This document shows positions 1-7,740 of a stretch of 14,799 bases of DNA, in pieces. Below the pieces are notes generated by a model. The model saw nothing but the letters and a program-made list of their open reading frames with translations, had not been told where the DNA came from and did no database searches. The stretch is from Candidatus Iainarchaeum sp. (GTDB taxonomy: Archaea > Iainarchaeota > Iainarchaeia > Iainarchaeales > GCA-2688035). Both the position numbers and the translations under genes were made by a program. The DNA lies in assembly GCA_028712575.1 (NCBI GenBank), contig JAQTPU010000012.1:1-14799 (forward strand), given 5' to 3'. Every line of letters begins with the position of its first letter. The stretch's first letter is position 1.

Positions 1-357
1 TCCGAGATGCCTGTTTTCAGTGCCTGTTGCAAGCAGGACACTTCGCGCTGTAATCTTGCCGACGTCATCAAGTTCAAGCTCGAATTCATTGCCTGTTTTT
101 TTTATTTTTGAAACCCCGTTGCCTTCCTCAATTTCAACTCCAAATCCCTTCAAATGGCGGGCCATTTTCTGCATCAGTTCCGCGCCTGTTAATTTTTCAA
201 TGCCGGGATAATTCTCGACATAAACAGCCTTTGAAGTCTGGCCGCCGGCCGCTTCCGATTCAAAAACCTTTACAGCAAGCGCCCTCCGCACTGCATAAAT
301 TGCGGCTGCAATTCCGGCAGGGCCTGAACCTATTATTGCAAGGTCGATTTTTTCCAT
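1..357 (-). CDS. trxB: Thioredoxin reductase-like FAD-dependent oxidoreductase (N-terminal part, cut by window edge)
   Basis: The first 119 codons are present; the C-terminal part lies off the left edge. The protein opens with MEKIDLAIIGSGPAG, a beta strand followed by the GxGPAG dinucleotide (FAD) binding loop at about residues 9-15. It continues with GGQTSKAVYVENYPG (about 42-56), the FAD-contacting stretch typical of thioredoxin reductases, and a second FAD motif LLATGT near residue 112. The family transfers electrons from NAD(P)H through FAD to a CxxC pair and then to thioredoxin-like proteins. The CxxC lies beyond the visible part, so a related low-molecular-weight flavoprotein reductase cannot be excluded. 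The start is ATG at 357 with no Shine-Dalgarno; an AT-rich box (TTTTTAAAAAT, 388-396) sits about 35 nt upstream. It is divergent from the peptidase gene, with a 94-nt gap. Confidence 0.88.
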   Translation of the reverse strand, partial: MEKIDLAIIGSGPAGIAAAIYAVRRALAVKVFESEAAGGQTSKAVYVENYPGIEKLTGAELMQKMARHLKGFGVEIEEGNGVSKIKKTGNEFELELDDVGKITARSVLLATGTENRHLG

Positions 358-385
358 AAAAACCAATAATAAAAATAATAAACAC

Positions 386-434
386 GATTTTTAAAAACAA
401 CTGCAACAACAGCAGGGAAAGCTTTTTATTAAAG
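386..434. promoter_or_regulatory. Divergent archaeal-type promoter region
   Basis: The 94-nt gap between trxB and the peptidase gene holds two AT-rich TATA-like boxes. TTTTTAAAAAT (388-396) would serve trxB on the minus strand. CTTTTTATTA (422-431), preceded by purine-rich GGGAAAG that could act as a BRE, would serve the plus-strand gene. The second box is centred about 25 nt before the ATG at 452, which would give a leaderless or nearly leaderless transcript. This rests on spacing and composition only. Confidence 0.45.
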
Positions 435-451
435 ATAATTAATAAATAGTA

Positions 452-2128
452 ATGGTTGAAATGGACAGTAAAAGAATACAGGCTGTTTTTTTGGGCGCAC
501 TTGTCGTAATTTGCCTGTCAAACGCTGTTTTTGCACTGGACCTCTGCCCCAAGGAACTTGAATTCACAGAAGAAGGCGGAAAATATTATTGGAAACAAAC
601 AATTAACAGCGGGATTGGCACGGGCTATGCAAGCCTTGACCATATCGAATACTCTGATTATTGCGGAATGTTTGCAGTCCCGGAAAAAGGCACAATTACA
701 ATTTATGCAAAAAATTCGGCGGGCACAAAAATTCCCCTGCTGAAAATTGAAATGAAAAAATACAAAATGGATTCAATAGCACAGTTTTCAACTGACAATG
801 ATGCCTGGGATTTTGAATTTACGCTTCTGAAACCGGACGGTTCCGCGGCCGCAGGCCCTATGCCCTATGAAATATGGGAATGGTCTAATGCGGCCGATGC
901 CGCAGGCAAAACAAAACTTGACATTAAGCTGAAAACCGGCGAGCCCGCCTTCAATGTGGCTCTTGTCCTGAATTCAACTGCGGGCTGGGATGCGAAGCTT
1001 GAAACCCTCTGGGTTGTTCCAAAGCAGGACCTGGCGGGATTAATGAAAAAGCTTGCTGAAGGAACAGCGGCCGGCGGAGGAAGCACTGTAAATGGAAGCT
1101 GTTCAACAGGCCCGAATATTGACGGCGAGATAACTGGGACAAGCCTTGGCGGTGACAAGTTCAAGATGTGCAAATTCAGCCCGGGGGATGTTTTCGGGAA
1201 CCTGTATAATGATGCAGGGGCAAAATTCACTGAACCCGCAATTTTCAGCATTTCCCCTTCAATAAATGTTTTCGCGCCTCCAAAGCCAGTGCAAATATGC
1301 CTGAAAAGCAGGAATGAAACAGCAGTAAGCTGGTCTACAAGCAAGACAGGCGCTTCAAGGTGCTATACTGCGGGCGCGCTTACTGAAGAGCAAAAAACAG
1401 GCCTGAAAGGCGCATATTCCGATTTTTACAATGTTTTTCCAAAAGGGGTTGTTGAAAAATACCTGAAATCAGTGTTTGTCGGGACAAAGGCCCAGTCGAT
1501 TACAGGCGGAACAGCTGACAGCAGTTTCAGCGGCCTTGCAATTGAAATGGAAACATTCCTTTACTCTGCGGGGGAAAGCTGCCTGAATCCCTCGGCTGCA
1601 AAGGAAACAGCAATCCACGAGTTCACGCACTTAATGGATTTCCACAACTGCTTTATTTTCGGCAATGAAGACCAGAAAACAGCAAACAAGCAGTGGAAAT
1701 TCACGGGTTCAAAGGCAAGCGATTTTTATGCAATAACCCCCTATTCTGATTATCTTGGCAGCGGCTATGCAACGCTCAAAAAGGACAGCAGTTCTGACAA
1801 GGACGGTTTTATTCCTGCAGGCATCTCGACCTATGTAAGGGCCGATGCAGGGGAAGACCTTGCGGAAACAACAACACAGATGCTGATGAATAATGCGAAT
1901 ACAAAAAAGATTTCCGAAAAAGCCGCCATTGATGAAAAACTCAAGAAAAAGGTTTTATTGATTGAAAAATTCTGGTCTGATGCAACAGGCGGCGCAATGA
2001 ACCAGGAATGGTGGTGCGATAATATCACTGAATTAAAGGTCGGCTGCCAGTCAAAGCCGGCTGCAAACATAAATGAGGGCATTCAGAATGTGAACAAGAG
2101 AATGCTCAAGGGCCTCGGCTGGAAATAA
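452..2128 (+). CDS. Secreted HEXXH zinc metallopeptidase candidate
   Basis: A 558-residue exported protein. Residues about 8-28 form a hydrophobic signal segment ending at ANAVFA-like sequence (SNAVFA), so the mature protein would start near LDLCPKE. The N-terminal 350 residues are Cys-containing and resemble no family I can name. The C-terminal third carries AIHEFTHLMDFHNC, with H389-E390-F391-T392-H393 as a textbook HEXXH zinc site. About 75 residues later GEDLAETTTQML offers E468 or E472 as a third zinc ligand, as in gluzincins; an ExxE after HEXXH is reminiscent of the anthrax lethal factor C-terminal-like class. No C-terminal membrane anchor is seen, so it is probably released or held by partners. 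An alternative ATG lies at 461. It converges, with a 3-nt gap, on an operon of surface Ig-like proteins that could be its substrates or partners (inference). Confidence 0.8.
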   Translation: MVEMDSKRIQAVFLGALVVICLSNAVFALDLCPKELEFTEEGGKYYWKQTINSGIGTGYASLDHIEYSDYCGMFAVPEKGTITIYAKNSAGTKIPLLKIEMKKYKMDSIAQFSTDNDAWDFEFTLLKPDGSAAAGPMPYEIWEWSNAADAAGKTKLDIKLKTGEPAFNVALVLNSTAGWDAKLETLWVVPKQDLAGLMKKLAEGTAAGGGSTVNGSCSTGPNIDGEITGTSLGGDKFKMCKFSPGDVFGNLYNDAGAKFTEPAIFSISPSINVFAPPKPVQICLKSRNETAVSWSTSKTGASRCYTAGALTEEQKTGLKGAYSDFYNVFPKGVVEKYLKSVFVGTKAQSITGGTADSSFSGLAIEMETFLYSAGESCLNPSAAKETAIHEFTHLMDFHNCFIFGNEDQKTANKQWKFTGSKASDFYAITPYSDYLGSGYATLKKDSSSDKDGFIPAGISTYVRADAGEDLAETTTQMLMNNANTKKISEKAAIDEKLKKKVLLIEKFWSDATGGAMNQEWWCDNITELKVGCQSKPAANINEGIQNVNKRMLKGLGWK

Positions 2129-2131
2129 AAA

Positions 2132-4393
2132 TTATTTTTTTCTCTTTTTTGCCTTCGGCCTTGTTTTCGGCCTTGATTTTATTTTCCTGCTTATTTCAGA
2201 AAGCGCCTTTGTTTTTACTGACGCGTCTTCAGGGGCCTGCCAATAGGATTCTATTTTCCCTTCTTTTTCTTCCTGCTTTGCAGTGCCGCTCTTGAAAATA
2301 ACAACTATTATCAGGGCAAGCACAATTGCAATCAATGCAATCAGCGTAATGTCTTTTATGCTCCCTGTGGGCAGCCATCCGAAAATTGGCGCCTGGGCCA
2401 GTTGTTTTTGCCCTGCATTAAGGTCAACCAGTATGTCGCGCACTATTGTCCCCTTGTCAGTGAAAATCCGCACAGGGACAGAGAATTTTGTTTCATTGAA
2501 GCCTTTTCCGAGGAAAAGAGTCATTTTTGCCTGCATTTCTTCCTGCGGAGCAAGGCTTTTTTCGGCAAAAACAAATTTTGAACTATAGCCGTAAGCATTA
2601 AGGTCAGTTATTTTCAGGACAGAATTTGAATCGTTTTTGATTGTAATCTGCATTTCAACTGTTTTTTCAACAGCCCTTGTAACATTATCCAGCTCTCCGG
2701 AGGCGGAAACAGCCGCAGTGCCTATTGCACCGTACAGGCCGCCGTAGACATTTGCATTTATTTCCTTTGCATCTGAAAAGTTTTCCGCGGAAATTTTCAG
2801 TGTCGTTTTGTATGCCTGGTTTTTTGTGTCATACCCTGGATCGAAGTAAAGGTAAATCCCTTTTTCATCGCCTGCGTTTAATGAAAATGAATCCGGCTGG
2901 AAATAAACCCAGCCAGGCCCTAAAACTTCCGCTTTTACCCGGACTGTCCTTGTCCCTGTGTTCATTACCTTGACTGTGAAGGGATTTTCCCTGTTGCCTG
3001 CAGAATCGCTTGCATTTACGTCAATTGCCCCTGCAAGGCCGTCGTAATCCACTTTCAATGCATAACAGCCGACTGCCCTGAATGAGAATTCTTTTGACAA
3101 TGAAAAGTAATCTGACCTTATTGAAAGGCCGAAGTTCTTGTCGCCTGGTTTTTCTTTTGAAATGTCAAGTGTTGCCTTGAAAACAACGCTCCGGCCGGGG
3201 CTCATTGTTGCCCTGCTTGGGCTGACAAGGGCATTTGCGCCTGTCAGGGAGATATCAACAGTTATCGGCTCTGTTTTGTCGTTTGAAATGCTGAATTCGT
3301 AAACAAGCGGCTCTTCAATGCATGCTGAAGGCACTGCCGCTGTGCTGCCGTTTGCTGTTACGCCTGCAATTGAAACTCCGTAACAGTCCTGAAGCTTTAC
3401 TGCCAGCTCTTTTTCAGAGTCCTTGTTGAATGTTTTTGAATGCGCAACAATTACAAAGGGATATTCTTTTGCAGCCGCATCTGTCCTTTTGAATGCAAGT
3501 GAGAGTGCCTTTTCCTCATTTGGATTTAAGGAGACCGCAAGAGGGCTTATTGAAAGCCAGGCAGGGCCTGAAGCGCTTATTTCAAGAGAGTCCGCAAGCC
3601 TTCCGTTGTTTTTGATTTTTACCTGCGCTGTTGTTTCCTTGTCCTTGCAGGCTGTTAATGCTGCCGAAGACATTTCTATCTGCTGTGCGTCAATTATTTT
3701 CAGCACAAGGTTTTTTTGCGCTGAAAAATTAGTGTTAATGATTGCCGCCTGGAAGCTGAAAGGGTATTCTTTTGCTTCTGCTGCGCAGTCAGGTTTTATT
3801 GTTGCAAGAACCTGTTTTGCCCTTCCTTTTTCAAGCAAAAAAGCCTCTTTTGAAAAAGAAAGCCATTCTGATGGAAGGCCTTTTGCTGAAATTTGTATCA
3901 GCTCGTCGCTTTTTCCCGTGTTTGAAATTGTGATTGAAAAGTTTTTTTGTTCGCATTGCTTAAGCCCGAATGTTTCCGCATTCACATCAAGCGTTATTGT
4001 CCTGCTTGGCGTTACTGTCACTGTTATGCCCTGTGAAAAGCTTTCTTCTGCGCTGTATCCCTGCATTGTTACAGTGTAAATGCCGGGCTGTGTATAGCAG
4101 CTCTGGGGCTTTATGAAAGCGTAAAGGTTTTTTGATTCTCCCGAAGAGAGAGCAACTTCAAGGGTTTCTTTTTCAATCCATTTTCCATTGAGGCTTATCC
4201 AGCCGCTGTTTGCGCCTGTTGAAGAAATTTTGAATGCCTGTGCATCTGAAGAGCTGTTGTTCAAGGTAAAAACGGCTTGTGCAGGGGCAAGGCAGTCGCA
4301 GGAAACCGAAAAATTCCCTGAAAATGCGGAAGCATTCGCAGTGCCCAGAATTGCCAGAAAAATTATTCCCGCAAGAATTATTTTTGGATTCAT
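2132..4393 (-). CDS. Surface protein with six Ig-like modules and C-terminal membrane anchor
   Basis: A 753-residue protein. Residues 1-22 are a signal peptide (MNPKIILAGIIFLAILGTAN). About six repeats of roughly 100 residues follow (near 27-128, 132-235, 237-335, 338-441, 444-550 and 552-657), each with the pattern N-x-G, then GP/LP-x-W-(L/V), then a beta-rich half ending in an alternating hydrophobic strand. Several module borders carry a Cys (for example C147, C249, C337, C443). This fits the COG1470/NPCBM-associated Ig-like type. A transmembrane helix (about 680-700) precedes a very basic tail ending KAKKRKK, giving an outside-facing ectodomain. NxS/T sequons are frequent. The start overlaps the upstream gene's stop as ATGA, with an SD-like AGGGGT before it, indicating translational coupling. 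Function is unknown; adhesion or envelope roles are inference. TTTTTATTT after the stop may terminate the operon. Confidence 0.85.
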   Translation of the reverse strand: MNPKIILAGIIFLAILGTANASAFSGNFSVSCDCLAPAQAVFTLNNSSSDAQAFKISSTGANSGWISLNGKWIEKETLEVALSSGESKNLYAFIKPQSCYTQPGIYTVTMQGYSAEESFSQGITVTVTPSRTITLDVNAETFGLKQCEQKNFSITISNTGKSDELIQISAKGLPSEWLSFSKEAFLLEKGRAKQVLATIKPDCAAEAKEYPFSFQAAIINTNFSAQKNLVLKIIDAQQIEMSSAALTACKDKETTAQVKIKNNGRLADSLEISASGPAWLSISPLAVSLNPNEEKALSLAFKRTDAAAKEYPFVIVAHSKTFNKDSEKELAVKLQDCYGVSIAGVTANGSTAAVPSACIEEPLVYEFSISNDKTEPITVDISLTGANALVSPSRATMSPGRSVVFKATLDISKEKPGDKNFGLSIRSDYFSLSKEFSFRAVGCYALKVDYDGLAGAIDVNASDSAGNRENPFTVKVMNTGTRTVRVKAEVLGPGWVYFQPDSFSLNAGDEKGIYLYFDPGYDTKNQAYKTTLKISAENFSDAKEINANVYGGLYGAIGTAAVSASGELDNVTRAVEKTVEMQITIKNDSNSVLKITDLNAYGYSSKFVFAEKSLAPQEEMQAKMTLFLGKGFNETKFSVPVRIFTDKGTIVRDILVDLNAGQKQLAQAPIFGWLPTGSIKDITLIALIAIVLALIIVVIFKSGTAKQEEKEGKIESYWQAPEDASVKTKALSEISRKIKSRPKTRPKAKKRKK

Positions 4394-6255
4394 TTTCTAA
4401 CCCCTGTTTTTTCAGCAAGCAATGTCATTTCCCGCCTTGAGAAAGCAAAACCTGTTATTGCTATCAGAAGCAGGAGAATAATTATAATAATCACCAGGCC
4501 GAGTGCAAGGCCGCCGCCCATTGAGGCAAAGCCGAATGAAAACAGGCCTGTTATTGCGCCCCTGTTTTCATTGCCCTGGGCTTCCTGGCCTGCGCTTCCG
4601 ATAATTATTTCAAATTCCCTTGTCTTTATAGCATTATCCTTTTCCACTTCAACAAAGGCTTTGTACCTGCCTGCGGGAATTTTTCCTATTGTCAGGCCAA
4701 GAACAGTGTTTTTTGTGTCTGCGGGAAATATTTCAATGCCTCTTGCTGAATCCGCTGTTATTGCGGATGGAAGGCCCTTTATTGAAACATTTATGCCTTC
4801 AATTGCGGAATCTGAATTATTCCTTAGCTTTATTGAAACCTGTGTTTCGGAATTCTGTTCCGCCTGAACCTGCAGGGGAATGCTTTCAATTGCAAGCAGG
4901 TCTTCTTCAATTGCAGGCGCTTTTTCAAGCACTGTAAGATAAACCTTGTTCAGGAAAGTCCTGTGCCCTATTTTTGCAATTACATTCAAATCGTATTTTC
5001 CCAGGTTTGCATCCTCTGGAACGGAAACATACATATAAACTTCACGTTCCTGATTGGATTTTAAAGAGAAATTATCATCGGAAAAGCCCACGTTTATTTT
5101 TGACGGAATGTTTGAAACATTGAAGTCCACGAACCCGTTTGTGTCTCCCCTGTTTTCCAGCATGAAAACAACTGAACCGCTTTCGCATCTTTTTATTGAA
5201 AGCGAATTGCTTGGGAGTGATACATCGAAAAGAGAGGCAGAGTTTACTCTTATGCATTTGCTTTTCTCTATTCTTTTGTTTTCGTTCCAGACAATCAGCG
5301 AGGCATTATGGTCTCCTTTGGAGTCTGAAGCCCGCGGGCTCAATTCAAAATAAAACTGCCTTTCCTCATTTGCCAAAAGTGATGCCGAGGTTTCGCTTAT
5401 TGCATTAGGCAAATCGCTCAAGGAGTTCATGTAAAAGAACTGTTCCTTGTTAGTGAGGTTTCTCACTGTAAAATAGAATTTTGTTGTTTTTTCCTTTTCA
5501 AGCGCAACACAGCCTGAATCAAGAGCCACTTCAAAAGGGCTTGAAACAATTCCCCCGCAGTCCTTTACGTTTATTGTGGCTGTTTTTTTGGCATAGTCAA
5601 GGTCTGTTGTTGCATAAATGCTGACTGTTTTTTCTCCGAGAGAAGTCGCATTGCTTGTATGGACGAAAAGCTTTACGTATTTTTCCTGGAAAGCATCTAA
5701 ATAAATTTCCTTATTTTCAAATGCGGGAATAAGCGATTCGTTTTCCGCATCAAGCTTTATTTTCTTGAAAAAAGCAGTCTTGTTCCTTACAAGGACGCTT
5801 ATGAAACCTTCGGAATCGCGGCAGATGTCTGTTTCATAGGGAATTACCTCTATTTTCTGGTTTTCCCCGACAGTAATGTCAGTAACTCCGACATTGAAGG
5901 AATCGCCGTCAATGTTAAGCAGGAATACCACCCTGTAATTTGCCTGCGGAGCGTCAGTGCTCTGGAAAGTGCCTGCTATTTGTGTGCTTTCCCCTGCATT
6001 AAGGCAGAAGCTTGCCTCTGGAAAAGAAGCGGAAATGTAAGGCGAAATCGAAAAGCTTGTTATGCCAACGCATTTCTCTTCATTTGAAGTGTTTATGAAA
6101 TTATAGAGAATTCCGACATTGTCGTTCCTTGACATGAAAATGCTTTCCCTCTGCGGGACTATTTCAATGCCGCCTATTGCAACTGCAGAAACCTGTGCAG
6201 CAAAAAGAAAAACAAATAGGAATGCAATTGCGCTGAAAATAGTTTTTGCCTTCAT
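4390..6255 (-). CDS. Surface protein with five Ig-like modules and C-terminal membrane anchor
   Basis: A 621-residue protein, second gene of the surface operon. I place the start at ATG 6255 (MKAKTIF), 13 nt after the upstream stop and preceded by GGGTGTGA as ribosome binding site. The frame stays open for 26 more codons, but those overlap the upstream gene and would put a polar stretch ahead of the signal peptide. Residues 1-25 are the signal peptide; about five Ig-like modules follow (near 28-127, 128-232, 240-340, 342-445 and 455-555), with paired or border cysteines and the Gly/Leu-Pro signature (NIPSKI, GLPSAI). A long hydrophobic helix (about 580-605, rich in I and L) is followed by a short basic cytoplasmic tail. 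It is paralogous in layout to its two neighbours. Function is unknown; COG1470-like. Confidence 0.85.
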   Translation of the reverse strand: MKAKTIFSAIAFLFVFLFAAQVSAVAIGGIEIVPQRESIFMSRNDNVGILYNFINTSNEEKCVGITSFSISPYISASFPEASFCLNAGESTQIAGTFQSTDAPQANYRVVFLLNIDGDSFNVGVTDITVGENQKIEVIPYETDICRDSEGFISVLVRNKTAFFKKIKLDAENESLIPAFENKEIYLDAFQEKYVKLFVHTSNATSLGEKTVSIYATTDLDYAKKTATINVKDCGGIVSSPFEVALDSGCVALEKEKTTKFYFTVRNLTNKEQFFYMNSLSDLPNAISETSASLLANEERQFYFELSPRASDSKGDHNASLIVWNENKRIEKSKCIRVNSASLFDVSLPSNSLSIKRCESGSVVFMLENRGDTNGFVDFNVSNIPSKINVGFSDDNFSLKSNQEREVYMYVSVPEDANLGKYDLNVIAKIGHRTFLNKVYLTVLEKAPAIEEDLLAIESIPLQVQAEQNSETQVSIKLRNNSDSAIEGINVSIKGLPSAITADSARGIEIFPADTKNTVLGLTIGKIPAGRYKAFVEVEKDNAIKTREFEIIIGSAGQEAQGNENRGAITGLFSFGFASMGGGLALGLVIIIIILLLLIAITGFAFSRREMTLLAEKTGVRK

Positions 6256-6268
6256 TTTCACACCCAAG

Positions 6269-6817
6269 TCAGTTGACTCTCCGTACAAATCTTGCAATGA
6301 AAGCAATGAGCAGTATTGCGGCAATAAAGGCAAGCGCGATTATAAGCGCATTTTCGCTTCCAAAGGCGGCAAGCGAGAAAAAGCCCGAAGAAATTGCGGC
6401 AAGGTCAACTCCGCTGGAAGGCTGCGGTTCAGGAGCCGGTGCAGAAACAATGTGCTTTTTGAACGAAAGGTCAATTGTCCTGATTATTTTTTCATTTCCC
6501 AATTCGACAATAAGGGTGCTTTCATAAGCCTGTCCTTCAAGGGACTTGCTTGGGTTGATTGTAATTGAAAAATCGGCTTTTGAATTTCCCGAAATTTTTG
6601 CGGGAATATAGGAAAGGTTTGAAATTGCGGGCGAGAAAAACCTTACTTTCAGTGCCTGTTCAATCGGAGAGTCATTTTTAACAGTAACAAAAAAATCCCG
6701 CGGAGAATCGAAAACAATCATGCTTCCCGGGGCTTCAACATTAAAAGCGCCGGCATTGGCTATTAAAACAACTGAAAAAAACAGTGCCGAAATCAGGCAG
6801 AACAGTTTTTTGTGCAA
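6269..6817 (-). CDS. Small surface protein with one Ig-like module and membrane anchor
   Basis: A 182-residue protein, first gene of the surface operon. The start is TTG at 6817, supported by GGGGGT placed six nt upstream and by the signal peptide that begins right there (MHKKLFCLISALFFSVVL). One Ig-like module covers about residues 25-123, followed by a proline-rich linker (PAPEPQPSSG), a hydrophobic helix (about 152-175) and a short basic tail (RFVRRVN). It is a minimal version of the two larger downstream proteins: same topology, one module instead of five or six. It may be an accessory subunit or the module donor for expansion of the family (inference). Its stop is 13 nt before the next gene. 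Confidence 0.78.
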   Translation of the reverse strand: MHKKLFCLISALFFSVVLIANAGAFNVEAPGSMIVFDSPRDFFVTVKNDSPIEQALKVRFFSPAISNLSYIPAKISGNSKADFSITINPSKSLEGQAYESTLIVELGNEKIIRTIDLSFKKHIVSAPAPEPQPSSGVDLAAISSGFFSLAAFGSENALIIALAFIAAILLIAFIARFVRRVN

Positions 6818-6828
6818 AAAAATACCCC

Positions 6829-6880
6829 CAATCCGCTAAAATTAAAAAAACACTTGTGAATTAACTTATTAACTAAGCAA
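6829..6880 (-). promoter_or_regulatory. Probable promoter of the surface-protein operon
   Basis: Between the operon's TTG start and the end of the HTH-CBS gene lies an AT-rich stretch with two candidate TATA boxes on the minus strand: TTTTTTTAATTTTA (about 6837-6850) and TTAATAAGTTAA (about 6861-6872). The plus strand here reads TTAACT-TA-TTAACT (6861-6874), a direct repeat of six bases that could be an operator. Which box is used cannot be decided from sequence. Confidence 0.35.
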
Positions 6881-6974
6881 TGTTATATCTGTACATATTT
6901 GCCCATCCTGAAGTTTTTAAACCTATCGAAAATGCAGAATTAGCCTGATTGTTATTGATTATCTATTATATGCC

Positions 6975-6991
6975 GGGAAAATTATTTTCCC
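6975..6991. repeat. Perfect inverted repeat at the 3' end of the HTH-CBS gene
   Basis: GGGAAAA-TTA-TTTTCCC is a perfect 7-bp stem with a 3-nt loop, and the stop codon of the regulator gene forms the loop on the minus strand. No T-run follows on the minus strand, so it is not a classical terminator; it may protect the 3' end or be chance. The rest of 6818-6981 holds only AT-rich sequence. Confidence 0.5.
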
Positions 6992-7548
6992 TTTGCCACA
7001 GTCCTTAGCAGGTCGGATTTTGTGACAATGCCGAAGATTTTCCCGTTTTTTGCTACAAGCACTGCGGGATGGTATGAAAGCATTGCCGAGACAATCGGAA
7101 AAGGCGTGTTTTCCTGCACTGTCGGCATTGCATCCTCCATTGCTGTTTCAACGCTTGACTTTGCAAGGTCGATTGAAGAAGAGCTTTTGCCGAGCTTTGC
7201 AAGAATCCCCTTGTTAGTGACAGTCCCAAGGCAGGCGCCGTGCTGGATAACAGGCAGCTGGGAAATTCCGTGTTTTTCCATTTCAAAAATTGCCTCTTTC
7301 AGCGATGCTTTCGGCGGAACACTGTAAACATGCCTGCGCATTATGCTGCCCGCATTGATGCTGTGGGTTTCATGCATCCTGTCAAGGCAGTCAAAGAGCC
7401 GTTTCACTTTTTCAAAGCCGGGCGAAATTTTTCCCGACTCGATTTTTGCAATCAGGCTCTGGCTCACTCCGGATGCCTTTGCAAGCTCTTTCTGTGTTAT
7501 GCCTGCTGCGCTGCGCCGGATTTTTATTTCGGAAATATTCGGAATCAT
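6982..7548 (-). CDS. HTH-CBS transcriptional regulator (COG3620-like), possible SAM-responsive regulator
   Basis: With the start at ATG 7548 the protein has 188 residues. The N-terminus (about 5-58) is an XRE-type helix-turn-helix with TQKELAKASGVSQSLIAKIE as its core, matching the usual MIP...EI..R opening of this archaeal family. Two CBS motifs follow: about 68-115 (IMRRHVYSVPP to TVTNKGI) and about 130-185 (AMPTVQENTP to GIVTKSDLLRTV). CBS pairs form Bateman modules that bind adenosyl ligands (AMP, ATP, SAM or MTA). The frame is open further upstream, with an alternative ATG at 7563, but that adds no conserved sequence. It is divergent from metK, with a 14-bp palindrome just upstream of its own TATA-like box (GTTAAAAATTG, about 7568-7578). 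Autoregulation and control of metK are inferences. Confidence 0.88.
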   Translation of the reverse strand: MIPNISEIKIRRSAAGITQKELAKASGVSQSLIAKIESGKISPGFEKVKRLFDCLDRMHETHSINAGSIMRRHVYSVPPKASLKEAIFEMEKHGISQLPVIQHGACLGTVTNKGILAKLGKSSSSIDLAKSSVETAMEDAMPTVQENTPFPIVSAMLSYHPAVLVAKNGKIFGIVTKSDLLRTVAKGK

Positions 7549-7581
7549 AAGGATGACAGGCATTGAACAATTTTTAACTAT

Positions 7582-7595
7582 ATTCCTATAGGAAT
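7582..7595. promoter_or_regulatory. Perfect 14-bp palindrome, candidate operator
   Basis: ATTCCTATAGGAAT is perfectly self-complementary and lies between the divergent HTH-CBS and metK genes, abutting the likely TATA box of the regulator. The half-site recurs as ATTCCTTAA (7612-7620) and, inverted, as TTAAGGAAT (7653-7661), a 9-bp inverted repeat with a 32-nt spacer. The second arm lies just downstream of the likely metK TATA box (TAATTAAAC, 7641-7649). XRE-type dimers commonly bind such palindromes. Confidence 0.55.
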
Positions 7596-7611
7596 TTTTT
7601 TTGCAAAAACA

Positions 7612-7661
7612 ATTCCTTAAAAAAGGTTTTTTTGCACGAGTAATTAAACTAGTTAAGGAAT
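7612..7661. promoter_or_regulatory. metK promoter region with 9-bp inverted half-sites
   Basis: ATTCCTTAA (7612-7620) and TTAAGGAAT (7653-7661) are exact inverted copies flanking the likely metK TATA element TAATTAAAC (7641-7649). An 8-bp palindrome AACTAGTT (7647-7654) overlaps the downstream arm. The arrangement would let a bound dimer or a DNA loop cover the metK promoter. It shares the ATTCCT/AGGAAT core with the palindrome at 7582-7595. Confidence 0.45.
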
Positions 7662-7687
7662 GAATTCTTTTGCAGGGCAAAAGATTC
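7659..7687 (+). repeat. Hairpin element copy A in the metK leader
   Basis: CTTTTGC (7667-7673) and GCAAAAG (7677-7683) pair across a 3-nt loop. GAAT (7662-7665) and ATTC (7684-7687) extend the stem by four pairs with a single bulged T. The 15 bases AATGAATTCTTTTGC (7659-7673) recur exactly at 10944-10958 in copy B, and copy C (12227-12248) has the same layout, so this looks like a dispersed hairpin repeat rather than a metK-specific leader. It would lie at or just after the predicted metK transcription start. Confidence 0.6.
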
Positions 7688-7698
7688 TTTTCCCAAGG

Positions 7699-7720
7699 CT
7701 TTTCTTCTTTGGAGGAAAAG
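7699..7720 (+). promoter_or_regulatory. Second hairpin in the metK leader
   Basis: CTTTTCTTC (7699-7707) pairs with GAGGAAAAG (7712-7720) through nine pairs, one of them G-U, around the loop TTTG. The sequence AAGGCTTTT occurs twice (7695-7703 and 7718-7726), so alternative pairings are possible close to the metK ribosome binding site (GGAGG, 7729-7733). I see no match to a known SAM riboswitch. Confidence 0.4.
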
Positions 7721-7740
7721 GCTTTTATGGAGGAATCAAA

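Noticed and set aside
865..1344. A 159-codon open frame on the minus strand inside the metallopeptidase gene
   Set aside because: It lies fully antisense to a well-supported gene, has no recognisable domain, and reflects codon bias of the coding strand.
3423..4079. A 218-codon open frame on the plus strand inside the six-module surface gene
   Set aside because: It is antisense to clear Ig-like modules; its hydrophobic, Ser-rich product is typical of the complement of such coding sequence.
6255..6333. Longer start for the five-module surface protein
   Set aside because: The extra 26 residues would overlap the upstream gene and place polar sequence before a clear signal peptide; the internal ATG has its own SD.
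7659..7740. SAM riboswitch in the metK leader
   Set aside because: Two simple hairpins are present, but no multi-helix junction or conserved core of a known SAM riboswitch class; a repeat element explains the first hairpin better.
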